From assembly GCA_045652965.1 (NCBI GenBank), contig JAZOLI010000035.1:1-32794 (forward strand): a DNA stretch of 32,794 nucleotides. The letters run 5' to 3'. This DNA is from Scatosoma sp045652965. Its GTDB lineage: Bacteria; Bacillota; Clostridia; Christensenellales; Borkfalkiaceae. The notes beneath the pieces are model-generated. The model was not told the DNA's origin. It ran no database searches and saw only the letters and a list, made by a program, of their open reading frames with translations. Of the stretch, positions 15,086 to 22,865 are shown piece by piece. The position numbers and the translations under genes are program-made. Numbering within the stretch: the first letter of the stretch is position 1; the number at the start of each line of letters is the position of its first letter.

Positions 15086-16164
15086 TCGTTATTCTCCTTT
15101 ACGTTTTCTTCCTTATTTTCTAAATAACTTGCGCGAAGCTGTCCGCAAGCGCCGCCGATATCTACGCCGATTTGACGGCGCAAGGTTGCCGAAAGCCCAC
15201 CCTTTTCAAGCCTACCTAAAAACCGATATGCCGCCTTATCTCCAAGCGCCTTTAAATCGCGCTCTTTCACTTCGTTGAGCCGAATTAAATTGACGTGGCA
15301 AGGTTTGCCCTTTAAAAGCTTGACAAGCGCGTCGGCATGCGTTTCGTCGCAATTTTCCCCTTCGATTAGGGTATATTCAAAATAGTATCTTCTGCCTGTT
15401 TTTTCAAAATAGTGATCGCAGGCTTTTAAAATGTCGTCGATCTTATACGCCTTTGCCACGGGCATCGTCCGTGCGCGCGTGATATCGTCGGTTGCGTGCA
15501 AGGAAACGGTGAGATTGATGGGCAAATTTTCCTTTGCCAGCTCATACATTTTCGGCACGATCCCACACGTGGAAAGCGAGATGTTTCTCGCGCTTATATT
15601 TAGCCCTTCCGCCGCCGTCACGTTCTTTAAAAATTTAAGCGTTTGCACATAATTATCCAGCGGCTCGCCGCTACCCATAAGCACGACGTTGGTCACCGCT
15701 CTCGCTTCGCCACCTTGCCCTATCGCATCCTTTTTATGGAGCGCGTTGACAACGAGAATTTGTGATAAAATTTCCCCTGCCGTTAAATTTCGCACCAAGC
15801 CGTTGAGCGTAGAAGCGCAAAATTTACAACCCATACGACACCCCACCTGCGTAGACACGCATTGTGTGTAGCCATATTTATATTTCATCAAAACCCCTTC
15901 GATTAAGTTGCCATCGGCAAGCTCGAAAAGATATTTTTCCGTGCCGTCAGAAGAGAAAAACGTTTCCTTGATCCGCACGGGTCTATCTTCGTATATTTCC
16001 GTTAAACGGGCTTTAAAATCTTTGGAAAGAGAAGAGATTTCGGAAATCGCCTTGCCTTGTGTCAAGCCTTCAAAAAGCTGTTTCGCTCTAAATTTCTTTT
16101 CTTCAAGCGAAAGAATGAGCGCTTCCGTTTCCGCAAACGATAAATCTTGTAAAATCTTTTTCAT
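15082..16164 (-). CDS. rlmN: 23S rRNA (adenine2503-C2)/tRNA (adenine37-C2) methyltransferase RlmN
   Basis: 360 residues. RlmN is a radical-SAM enzyme methylating A2503 of 23S rRNA and A37 of some tRNAs. The cluster-binding cysteines are visible in GCRMGCKFC (Cys109, 113, 116), and the two catalytic cysteines correspond to Cys102 (TQCVSTQ) and Cys340 (GGACGQLRAS). Other family motifs are VLMGSGEPLDN, NISARNISLSTCG and SLHATDD. The Cfr resistance enzyme is related, but the length and motifs favour RlmN. It follows rsmB by 39 bases and overlaps rpe by 4. Confidence 0.97.
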   Translation of the reverse strand: MKKILQDLSFAETEALILSLEEKKFRAKQLFEGLTQGKAISEISSLSKDFKARLTEIYEDRPVRIKETFFSSDGTEKYLFELADGNLIEGVLMKYKYGYTQCVSTQVGCRMGCKFCASTLNGLVRNLTAGEILSQILVVNALHKKDAIGQGGEARAVTNVVLMGSGEPLDNYVQTLKFLKNVTAAEGLNISARNISLSTCGIVPKMYELAKENLPINLTVSLHATDDITRARTMPVAKAYKIDDILKACDHYFEKTGRRYYFEYTLIEGENCDETHADALVKLLKGKPCHVNLIRLNEVKERDLKALGDKAAYRFLGRLEKGGLSATLRRQIGVDIGGACGQLRASYLENKEENVKENNE

Positions 16165-16203
16165 TTGATAAACTCCACTCCCATTTTTCGTTAAAACACG
16201 CGT

Positions 16204-17436
16204 TTAGTTTTTGATCATTTTGCAAACGTAAAACCCTGCCCCATAAGCGGTGTCGGGCAAAAATTGCAAACCGAATTTCTTCTTATCGTGCACAAGCGGA
16301 CTGTCAATTTTCTCTACCGCATATTCGGGGTGCGCCTTTAAAAACCATTCTACAATTTTATCATTTTCTCTTTCAAAAAGAGAGCAGGTCGAATAGTAGA
16401 GTGCGCCACCCTTTTTCACGTAGCGAGAGCACGTTTCCAAAATGGCTTTTTGTGCCCGTTCAAGCGCCGAAAAATCCGCTTCCGTTCTGAACATTTTGAT
16501 ATCGGGATTTTCACTCACCGTGCCAAACCCCGAACAGGGCACGTCACAAAGTACGCCGTCAAATTTTTCTTGGTACGCAGGGTCAAAAACGGAGCTATCC
16601 TTTTGTAGTTCGCTAACGTTTTCCACGCCCATACGCGCTTTATATTGCCCTATCAAAGACACGCGGTGCTCGTGAAGCTCAAACGACGTCACGCTTTTAC
16701 ATTTCTCTGCAAGAAGCACCGATTTCCCACCCGGAGCAGCGCAAGCATCGAGCAAACTTTCACACGGAGCAACGACGTCGCAAATGGCGATGCTACCCAC
16801 CGATTGAAAGGTGTAATCGCCGTTATCAAACCCGTCGTCGCGCACAAAATTTTCAAAGATATAATTGTTTTGAAAAGGCGTTTGGATATGCGTTTTTTGC
16901 AAATAGTTTTCCGCATTTTTCACAAACCTTACGCTAACGCCTGCGCTCTTTGCCGCCGCAATTTTTTTCGCCCTTTCGCCATATTCCTTTTTAAGAGAGC
17001 GATAGGCGTATAAGGGATAGGAAAGCGCAATCGCTTCGCCGTTCTCTCCTTTAGGAAGCGCGTTTTTCACTTCCGCAAGGTCAAAGCGTCTAAGAAACGC
17101 GTTGACAAACCCACTCACGCCCGATTTGCCGAGTTTTTTACACAAACTCACCGCGCAATCGGTCACCATATACCGTTTTTTCTCCATATACACGAGCATA
17201 TACAGGGAAATTTTAAGCAAAATCCGCACGACGGGTTTAGGCGCTTTTGGCGCATAATGTCTTATACAAAATTCAAAAAAGCCATCGTTTTCAAGCACGC
17301 CGTAAACGATTTTCACCGTGCGCGAACGATACTGTTCTTCAATATACGTATCGGCAATCGCCTGCTTTACGTGCGCGCCGCCTTGATAAATTTTCGTTAA
17401 AATTTGAAAGGGATCGTAGACGGGATTGCTCAGCAT
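16204..17436 (-). CDS. rsmB: 16S rRNA (cytosine967-C5)-methyltransferase RsmB
   Basis: 410 residues. It methylates C967 of 16S rRNA. Residues about 1-130 form a NusB-like RNA-binding domain (DPFQILTKIYQGGAHV, RSRTVKIVYGVL); the C-terminal Rossmann-type domain has the SAM site LLDACAAPGGKS, the PCSGFGTVSENPDIK motif IV and the catalytic-cysteine motif YYSTCSLFERENDKIV. The start overlaps the end of fmt by 7 bases, which is the common fmt-rsmB arrangement in Firmicutes. The alternative RsmF/NOP2 families lack the NusB-like part. Confidence 0.95.
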   Translation of the reverse strand: MLSNPVYDPFQILTKIYQGGAHVKQAIADTYIEEQYRSRTVKIVYGVLENDGFFEFCIRHYAPKAPKPVVRILLKISLYMLVYMEKKRYMVTDCAVSLCKKLGKSGVSGFVNAFLRRFDLAEVKNALPKGENGEAIALSYPLYAYRSLKKEYGERAKKIAAAKSAGVSVRFVKNAENYLQKTHIQTPFQNNYIFENFVRDDGFDNGDYTFQSVGSIAICDVVAPCESLLDACAAPGGKSVLLAEKCKSVTSFELHEHRVSLIGQYKARMGVENVSELQKDSSVFDPAYQEKFDGVLCDVPCSGFGTVSENPDIKMFRTEADFSALERAQKAILETCSRYVKKGGALYYSTCSLFERENDKIVEWFLKAHPEYAVEKIDSPLVHDKKKFGLQFLPDTAYGAGFYVCKMIKN

Positions 17437-18368
17437 GTAAACACCTGACCTTTCTTTACCTTTCTACCGTTGAGGAAATCGCCGCCGCTCATCCTTTTGC
17501 CCCCCGCCGCTTGCACGCTCGTGAGTTTCACCACTCCGTCCCCACATTTGACAAGCAAGCCGCGCTTAGGTGCATCCGTTAAAATTTCGCCGCAAACCGC
17601 CGTCGCTTCTTCTTCACAAGGAGCGGCTTTTTCCGCCGTATACACGTTGATTTTATTGCCGTCGACTTCCCCAAACGCCACGGGCGCAGGGTTCATGGCA
17701 CGCACCAAATTTACAATCTCTTGCGCCGTTTTTGTGAAATCGATTTTAGCGTGTTCTTTGTTAATTTTTCGCACCGTTTGCACGCCTTCCGTGCTTTGCG
17801 GCGTGAGCGTATATTCACCCGATTTTAAAAGTTTCAACGCTTCCACAATCGCGCTTGCGCCAATCAGCGAAAGCCTATCCGAAAGCTCGCCATACGTTTC
17901 CGTTTGTTCAACTTCCGTTTTTTCCACGAGCAAAATATCGCCGCAATCAAGCCCAAGCTCCGTTTTCATAATCGATACGCCCGTTTGCGTTTCGCCTGCC
18001 AAAATACAGCTTTGTATCGGCGAAGCACCGCGATATTGCGGCAACAATCCAGCGTGGATATTCCACACGCCCTTTTCAAAGCAATCGAGCACCGCCTGCG
18101 TTAAAATTTGCCCGTAAGCGCAGGTGATCAAAAGGTCGCCGCCGAGCGCTTTTACCGCGTCAAGCTCATCGCGAATTTTATTCGGTTGCAACACGGCAAG
18201 CCCCTTTTCAAGCGCAAATTGTTTCACGGGCGGAGGCGTTAAAACACCCTTTCTACCCTGCGGTTTATCCGCTTGCGTGATTACCCCCACCACTTCAAAA
18301 CCATTTTCCAAAATGGCTTTCAAGGGCGCGACGGCAAATTCAGGCGTACCTGCGTAAACGATTTTCAT
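17430..18368 (-). CDS. fmt: Methionyl-tRNA formyltransferase
   Basis: 312 residues, family length. It adds a formyl group from 10-formyl-tetrahydrofolate to initiator Met-tRNA. MKIVYAGTPEFAVAPL opens the Rossmann domain; NIHAGLLPQYRGASPIQ (about 103-119) holds the catalytic Asn-His pair, and ELGLDCGDIL supplies the catalytic Asp region. The C-terminal domain binds tRNA. It lies 12 bases after def, its functional partner, which later removes the formyl group, and overlaps rsmB by 7 bases. Confidence 0.97.
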   Translation of the reverse strand: MKIVYAGTPEFAVAPLKAILENGFEVVGVITQADKPQGRKGVLTPPPVKQFALEKGLAVLQPNKIRDELDAVKALGGDLLITCAYGQILTQAVLDCFEKGVWNIHAGLLPQYRGASPIQSCILAGETQTGVSIMKTELGLDCGDILLVEKTEVEQTETYGELSDRLSLIGASAIVEALKLLKSGEYTLTPQSTEGVQTVRKINKEHAKIDFTKTAQEIVNLVRAMNPAPVAFGEVDGNKINVYTAEKAAPCEEEATAVCGEILTDAPKRGLLVKCGDGVVKLTSVQAAGGKRMSGGDFLNGRKVKKGQVFTC

Positions 18369-18380
18369 GTTCTTTCTCCG

Positions 18381-18833
18381 TTAATTCTTTTCGATATGCG
18401 TTGCTCTATCGATATATAAAACGCCGTCGAGATGATCGAGCTCGTGGCAAATGGCGCGAGCAAAAAATCCCTTTGCTTGCAACGTTTTCTTCTCGCCTGT
18501 TCTATCTTGATAGGAAAGTTTCACCTTCATAGGTCTTGACACCACGCCGCTTTTACCGCGCACGGATAAGCAACCTTCCCAGCCCGTTTGTTCGCCTTTT
18601 TGCGCCGTGATTACGGGATTGATAAATTCAAAATATCCTTCTTCCACGTCCACCACGACAACGCGCCGAAGCACGCCCACTTGCGGTGCGGCAAGCCCAG
18701 CGCCTTGTTCCTTTTTCACCGTGTCTTTCATATCGTCTAAAAGCGCAAAAAGCTTTTCATCAAATTCTTCCACGGGGAAACATTTTTGTCTTAAGACGTC
18801 GTCACCGACTTGCACAACGCTACGAATCGCCAT
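18381..18833 (-). CDS. def: Peptide deformylase
   Basis: 150 residues. It removes the formyl group from nascent proteins. All three motifs are present: GAGLAAPQVG (about 45-54), EGCLSVRGK (about 90-98, metal-binding Cys) and the HExxH motif as CHELDHLDG (about 131-139). The second motif lacks the EGCLSVP proline common in type 1 enzymes (Arg instead), a frequent variation in Clostridia. The usual QHE start of motif III is CHE here. It sits between priA (19-base gap) and fmt (12-base gap). Confidence 0.97.
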   Translation of the reverse strand: MAIRSVVQVGDDVLRQKCFPVEEFDEKLFALLDDMKDTVKKEQGAGLAAPQVGVLRRVVVVDVEEGYFEFINPVITAQKGEQTGWEGCLSVRGKSGVVSRPMKVKLSYQDRTGEKKTLQAKGFFARAICHELDHLDGVLYIDRATHIEKN

Positions 18834-18852
18834 AATTTTTCTCCTAAATAAA

Positions 18853-21027
18853 CTAACTTAAATTTGTGGGGTTTTCTTCCACCGACACCAAAACGTCGCG
18901 GTTTTTCGCTTCCGCGCAAGCGGCGTAAATCTCGGGCAAAACCGAAGTATCCGAAAGCCGCATAAGCACTTGATAACGATATTTGTTTTGTATGCGCTTG
19001 ATAGGCGCGCGCATTTTGTTAAAGAACAAAAACGCTTCGGGCTTTTGCGTGTATAACGCTTCCAAACCAAAATATATATCGCGAAGCGCATCCAGCGTTT
19101 TTTTATCGTCTTCCCCTGTCACGAGCACACGCACGATCTTGGAAAAAGGCGGAAACGCCATTGCCGCGCGCAGGGAAACTTCGTTTTCGTAAAAACCTTC
19201 AAAGTCGTAGCAGGTAGCATAGCGCAACACTTCGTTTTCGGGATCGAACGTTTGTAAAACGACCTTCCCTTTTTCTTCCGCCCTACCACTTCTGCCTGCC
19301 ACCTGCGTGATGAGCTGAAAGGTGCGTTCACGGCTACGATAATCGGAAAAATGTAGGCTCATATCCGCATCCAAAATCCCCACGAGCGTGACGGCGGGGA
19401 AATCGTGCCCCTTGGCGATCATTTGCGTGCCCACCAAAATATCCGCTTTCTTTTCCGCAAACGCTTTTAAAATTTTATAATGCCCTTCCTTGCCGCTCGT
19501 CGTGTCGTTATCCATGCGCAAAATTTTCGCGGCAGGATATAATTTTTGCAAATCTTCCACAATGCGTTGCGTGCCCGTGCCCGCATACGAAAGCTTTTTT
19601 CCGCCGCAATCGGGGCAAGCGGAAAGCATATTATATCTTGCTCCGCAATAGTGGCACTTTAAACAATCTTCATCGCGATGATACGTAAGCGACACGTCGC
19701 AAGCTTCGCATTTTGCCACGTAGCCACATTCTTTGCAAATCACCGTTTGCGAATAGCCGCGGCGATTTAAAAACAGAATGGCTTGTTGTCCTGCCGAAAG
19801 GCATTTTTCTATCTCTTCTTTGAGCGCACCTGAAAAGGCGGAATTGTTCCCACGCCGAACCTCTCTTCTCATGTCCGAAATGACGATTTCAGGAAGCGGT
19901 TTTTGATTGATACGCTTGTTTAAGCGAATGAGAGAAAACTCTCCGTCTTTAGCGCGCTTATAAGTTTCCGTTGCAGGGGTTGCGCTTCCCAGCACAAGCT
20001 TGCAACCATTTTTCTTAGCGCGAAGCAGCGCCACGTCAAAAGTGTTATATCTAGGCGCGGTTTCACTTGCGTAGCTTGAATCATGCTCTTCGTCGATGAT
20101 AATCACACCCAAATTTTCAACAGGAGCGAAGATCGCACTTCTTGCGCCGATTGCAATTTTCGCCTCACCCGTGCGAAGCCGCCACCATTCGTCAAAACGC
20201 TCGCCGGCTGAAAGTCCGCTATGCAAAATCGCGGCGTTTTTACCAAATCTGGCTCGAAGCTGGGAAAGCATTTGCGGCGTTAAGGAAATTTCAGGCACAA
20301 GGAAAATCGAGCTCTTGCCTTGGCGCAAACATTCGGCAATCAAGGTCAAATAAATTTCCGTTTTTCCGCTACCCGTGACGCCGTGTAAAAGTTGCACCGT
20401 GCGCGCATCGTCCTTAATCGTTTGCACCGCGCGGCTTTGATCGGGCGTAAGCGTTTTTGAAACGTTTTCCGTTTCCATCCCTTTATAAGGATCGCGCAAA
20501 ATTTGCTCTTTCGTGATGCGGATATACCCTTTCTTCTCCAAGCCCGAAGCGCTACCTGCAAACGCTTCGCTCAGCCGCGCACATTCCGTTTTTCCGTTCT
20601 TCGCCAAATATTCCACCGCGCCGCGCAAATTTTTCGCGTTGGCAGGAAGCTTTATTTCTTCCAAAGGCACGATCAACTCGGCATAATTTCTGGTAAGCTC
20701 GCGCACCTTGCCCGTTCGCATTTCCGTGGGCAAAAACAGGCGAAGCGTGAGCGCTTTGGGAACGCGATATCTTGTCGCAAGTTTTTCCGCAAGCGCAAGA
20801 CACTCTTTATTCAGCGCAGGAAGTTCGTCGGAGGTTGGAAGCACCTTTTTAAGTTTTTCTTGGGGAACGGTGGAGCTTTGTTTAATTTTCATTACAAACC
20901 CAGCCACCATTTTACCGCCAAAGGGCGCGCGAACACGGCTACCTTCCACGATGCTTTCATCGCAAAGATAATCGAAAATTCTATCCGTTTCACTCGCGGC
21001 AATATCCACGATAACTTCCGCTATCAT
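18853..21027 (-). CDS. priA: Primosomal replication-restart helicase PriA
   Basis: 724 residues. PriA recognises abandoned forks and loads the replicative helicase. Residues 1-about 100 are the 3'-DNA-end-binding domain; the helicase core has GVTGSGKTE (216-224), the DEEHD box and LGSATPATE. Eight zinc-binding cysteines form two clusters (CKECGYVAKCEAC and CLKCHYC...CPDC), followed by GTGTQRIVEDL and the QVAGRSGRAE motif. The start has an AAGGGG site. In B. subtilis coaBC stands just upstream; here the gene follows rpoZ directly after a weak terminator-like hairpin. Confidence 0.97.
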   Translation of the reverse strand: MIAEVIVDIAASETDRIFDYLCDESIVEGSRVRAPFGGKMVAGFVMKIKQSSTVPQEKLKKVLPTSDELPALNKECLALAEKLATRYRVPKALTLRLFLPTEMRTGKVRELTRNYAELIVPLEEIKLPANAKNLRGAVEYLAKNGKTECARLSEAFAGSASGLEKKGYIRITKEQILRDPYKGMETENVSKTLTPDQSRAVQTIKDDARTVQLLHGVTGSGKTEIYLTLIAECLRQGKSSIFLVPEISLTPQMLSQLRARFGKNAAILHSGLSAGERFDEWWRLRTGEAKIAIGARSAIFAPVENLGVIIIDEEHDSSYASETAPRYNTFDVALLRAKKNGCKLVLGSATPATETYKRAKDGEFSLIRLNKRINQKPLPEIVISDMRREVRRGNNSAFSGALKEEIEKCLSAGQQAILFLNRRGYSQTVICKECGYVAKCEACDVSLTYHRDEDCLKCHYCGARYNMLSACPDCGGKKLSYAGTGTQRIVEDLQKLYPAAKILRMDNDTTSGKEGHYKILKAFAEKKADILVGTQMIAKGHDFPAVTLVGILDADMSLHFSDYRSRERTFQLITQVAGRSGRAEEKGKVVLQTFDPENEVLRYATCYDFEGFYENEVSLRAAMAFPPFSKIVRVLVTGEDDKKTLDALRDIYFGLEALYTQKPEAFLFFNKMRAPIKRIQNKYRYQVLMRLSDTSVLPEIYAACAEAKNRDVLVSVEENPTNLS

Positions 21028-21066
21028 TCCCCTTCGCTCCCTTTGATTTTTTCACTGCAAGAAAAG

Positions 21067-21088
21067 ACGCCCCGAACGATCGAGGCGT
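21067..21088 (-). terminator. Weak terminator-like hairpin between rpoZ and priA
   Basis: A 9-bp stem including one G-U pair (ACGCCTCGA region) with a 4-base loop, followed on the minus strand by CTTTTC. The short T run suggests partial termination that would reduce priA and downstream genes relative to gmk and rpoZ. Confidence 0.5.
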
Positions 21089-21093
21089 TTTTA

Positions 21094-21315
21094 TCAATCT
21101 TTCGCGATTACAACTTTACCATCCGCAATATCTTTGCACGCCACGAGCAATTCTTTATCCTTGCCCGTCGAATCAACCACGCCTGCATTTCTTTCCGTTT
21201 CAATAATTTGACGCGCGCGTTTTGCCGCGATCGTGCAAAGCGCATAGCGACTGATCGGCTCTTCTTCCGTGCCGAGTTTGCGAATCATTTCGTCTACCGA
21301 AGGTTCGTTAATCAT
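21094..21315 (-). CDS. rpoZ: RNA polymerase omega subunit
   Basis: 73 residues. Omega helps assemble RNA polymerase by holding the beta-prime subunit. The conserved core SRYALCTIAAKRARQI (about 22-37) matches the family, and the N-terminal NEPSVDEMIRKL aligns with Firmicutes omega. It starts after gmk with a 22-base gap and an AAGGAG site, the standard gmk-rpoZ pair. Confidence 0.95.
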   Translation of the reverse strand: MINEPSVDEMIRKLGTEEEPISRYALCTIAAKRARQIIETERNAGVVDSTGKDKELLVACKDIADGKVVIAKD

Positions 21316-21337
21316 GTTTATATTCTCCTTTTTCCGT

Positions 21338-21901
21338 TTAATTATCTATTATTTTTTCAAGTTCGGCGATTGCTGTTTCCAAATCGTCATTGACGATCAC
21401 GAAATCATATTTATCCTTTTGCGAGAGCTCGTATTCAAGCCGTGAAAGCCTGTTTTCTATCTCTTCTTCCGTTTCTGAATTGCGCGAGATCAAACGGCGT
21501 TTGAGCTCTTCCACCGAGGGAGGTACGATCATGACGAGCACACATTCGGGAAATTCCTTTTTCGCATTGAGTCCGCCCACCACGTCGATTTCCAAAATCA
21601 CCGATTTTTCTTTCAGCATTTCTCTAACAAACGATTTCGGCGTGCCGTAAAAATTGCCAAAATGCTCGTCGTATTCTATAAAGTCGTTCTCCTGCACGCG
21701 GCGCAAAAAATCTTCTTTGGTCAAGAAATAATATTCTCTTCCATGCACTTCCCCAGCTCTTGGCGCGCGGGTCGTGCAAGAAACGGATTCCACCACGTCT
21801 GCTCTGCGCGAAACGAGCGTTTTCACGATCGTGCCCTTTCCAACGCCCGACGGCCCGGAAACCACCAACAATTTTCCTTTTGCTTTCGTATCTTTATTCA
21901 A
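21338..21901 (-). CDS. gmk: Guanylate kinase
   Basis: 187 residues from the chosen start. It phosphorylates GMP to GDP. The P-loop is VSGPSGVGKGTI and the GMP site is seen in SCTTRAPRAGEVHGREYYF. No ATG exists before the P-loop. Two starts are possible: GTG at 21919, overlapping yicC by 26 bases with no good ribosome binding site, or TTG at 21901, overlapping by 8 bases with AGGTG about 8 bases upstream. I chose TTG because of that site and because it gives the usual short lead before the P-loop. B. subtilis has remA between yicC and gmk; it is absent here. Confidence 0.93.
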   Translation of the reverse strand: MNKDTKAKGKLLVVSGPSGVGKGTIVKTLVSRRADVVESVSCTTRAPRAGEVHGREYYFLTKEDFLRRVQENDFIEYDEHFGNFYGTPKSFVREMLKEKSVILEIDVVGGLNAKKEFPECVLVMIVPPSVEELKRRLISRNSETEEEIENRLSRLEYELSQKDKYDFVIVNDDLETAIAELEKIIDN

Positions 21902-22769
21902 CGTTTTGCACCTGCTCACGTACTTTTTCTATCTCGTTTTTCAAAGCAAGACCCAATTTCGTGATTTCCACGTCGTTGCTCTTAGAGCACGTGGTGTTTG
22001 CTTCGCGGTTAAATTCCTGCACAAGGAAATCAAGTTTTCGACCCACCACGCCTTCCTTGCAAATGCCTCTAAATTGTTCGATATGCGAATGAAGCCTTGT
22101 AAGTTCTTCGTCGATGTTGCTCTTATCCGTGAACACCGCCACTTCCGTTAAAATACGGTTTTCGTCGATGTTAGCACCGTCTAAATATTCTTTCACACGG
22201 GCGGTAAGCTTGGTTTTATAAGCTTGCGCAACGAGCGGCGCGCGCTTTTCCACTTGTCCTACAAGACTTTCAATTTCTTTCATGCGAGAAAGCATATCTG
22301 CTTGCAATTTTTCTCCCTCAATTTTCCGCATTTGATTGAGCGATTCCAGCGCACCGTTTACCGCCGTTTGCAGCGCCACCACGAGCTCGTCGTCGAGCGT
22401 TTGCGTATCTTCCGCTTTCAACACGTCGGGATAGCGCAACACGGAAGTGAGCGTGAAATCGTTTGCAAGCTCGGGAAATTTTTCTTTAAGCTGATTTGCC
22501 GCCGCGATATAGGAAGCCGCAAGCTCTAAATCGATTGCAAGGCTCGTTTTGCTCTCCCTTTTATCTTTCAAGGAGATAAACACGTCGGCGTGACCACGGG
22601 TGAGCTTTTCCTTAATCCAACCGCGCACCACTTCTTCATAAGCCGAAAAAATTCTCGGCGCTTTGATGGAAACGTCTAAATATCGGTTATTCACCGTCTT
22701 AATTTCACAAGTAAGCTGAACGCCGTTTTGATCGTAAGCCCCTTTGCCATAGCCCGTCATACTTAACAT
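21894..22769 (-). CDS. yicC: YicC family endoribonuclease
   Basis: 291 residues. YicC/YloC proteins have RNA-cleaving activity in studied bacteria and act in RNA turnover. Marks of the family are MTGYGKG at the start, EIKTVNNRYLDVSIK (about 22-36), and the C-terminal DUF1732 part, with a conserved GRKLDFLVQEFNREANTTCS segment (about 241-260). It is the first gene of the nine-gene cluster, with its own promoter, a GAGGTG site and a leader of about 33 bases. It overlaps gmk. Confidence 0.93.
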   Translation of the reverse strand: MLSMTGYGKGAYDQNGVQLTCEIKTVNNRYLDVSIKAPRIFSAYEEVVRGWIKEKLTRGHADVFISLKDKRESKTSLAIDLELAASYIAAANQLKEKFPELANDFTLTSVLRYPDVLKAEDTQTLDDELVVALQTAVNGALESLNQMRKIEGEKLQADMLSRMKEIESLVGQVEKRAPLVAQAYKTKLTARVKEYLDGANIDENRILTEVAVFTDKSNIDEELTRLHSHIEQFRGICKEGVVGRKLDFLVQEFNREANTTCSKSNDVEITKLGLALKNEIEKVREQVQNVE

Positions 22770-22808
22770 ACGGTCACCTCGCGTGTATACTCTATATAAT
22801 GCACCCTT

Positions 22809-22837
22809 ATTATAGCAAAAAATTTTATAAATTTCAA
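22809..22837 (-). promoter_or_regulatory. Sigma-A promoter of the yicC-rpe cluster
   Basis: TTGAAA (22832-22837), a 17-base spacer ending in TGC, and TATAAT (22809-22814). It lies just past the ligA stop, with no clear terminator in between, so ligA transcripts may also run into the cluster. Confidence 0.88.
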
Positions 22838-22865
22838 CTACTATGGGGCAGTTTTTTTATAAAAA

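Noticed and set aside
20503..21393. Plus-strand open frame of 296 codons opposite priA, rpoZ and the end of gmk
   Set aside because: It spans three well-identified genes on the other strand, has no ribosome binding site, and its protein is a run of Phe/Arg/His-rich sequence typical of antisense frames in this codon usage.
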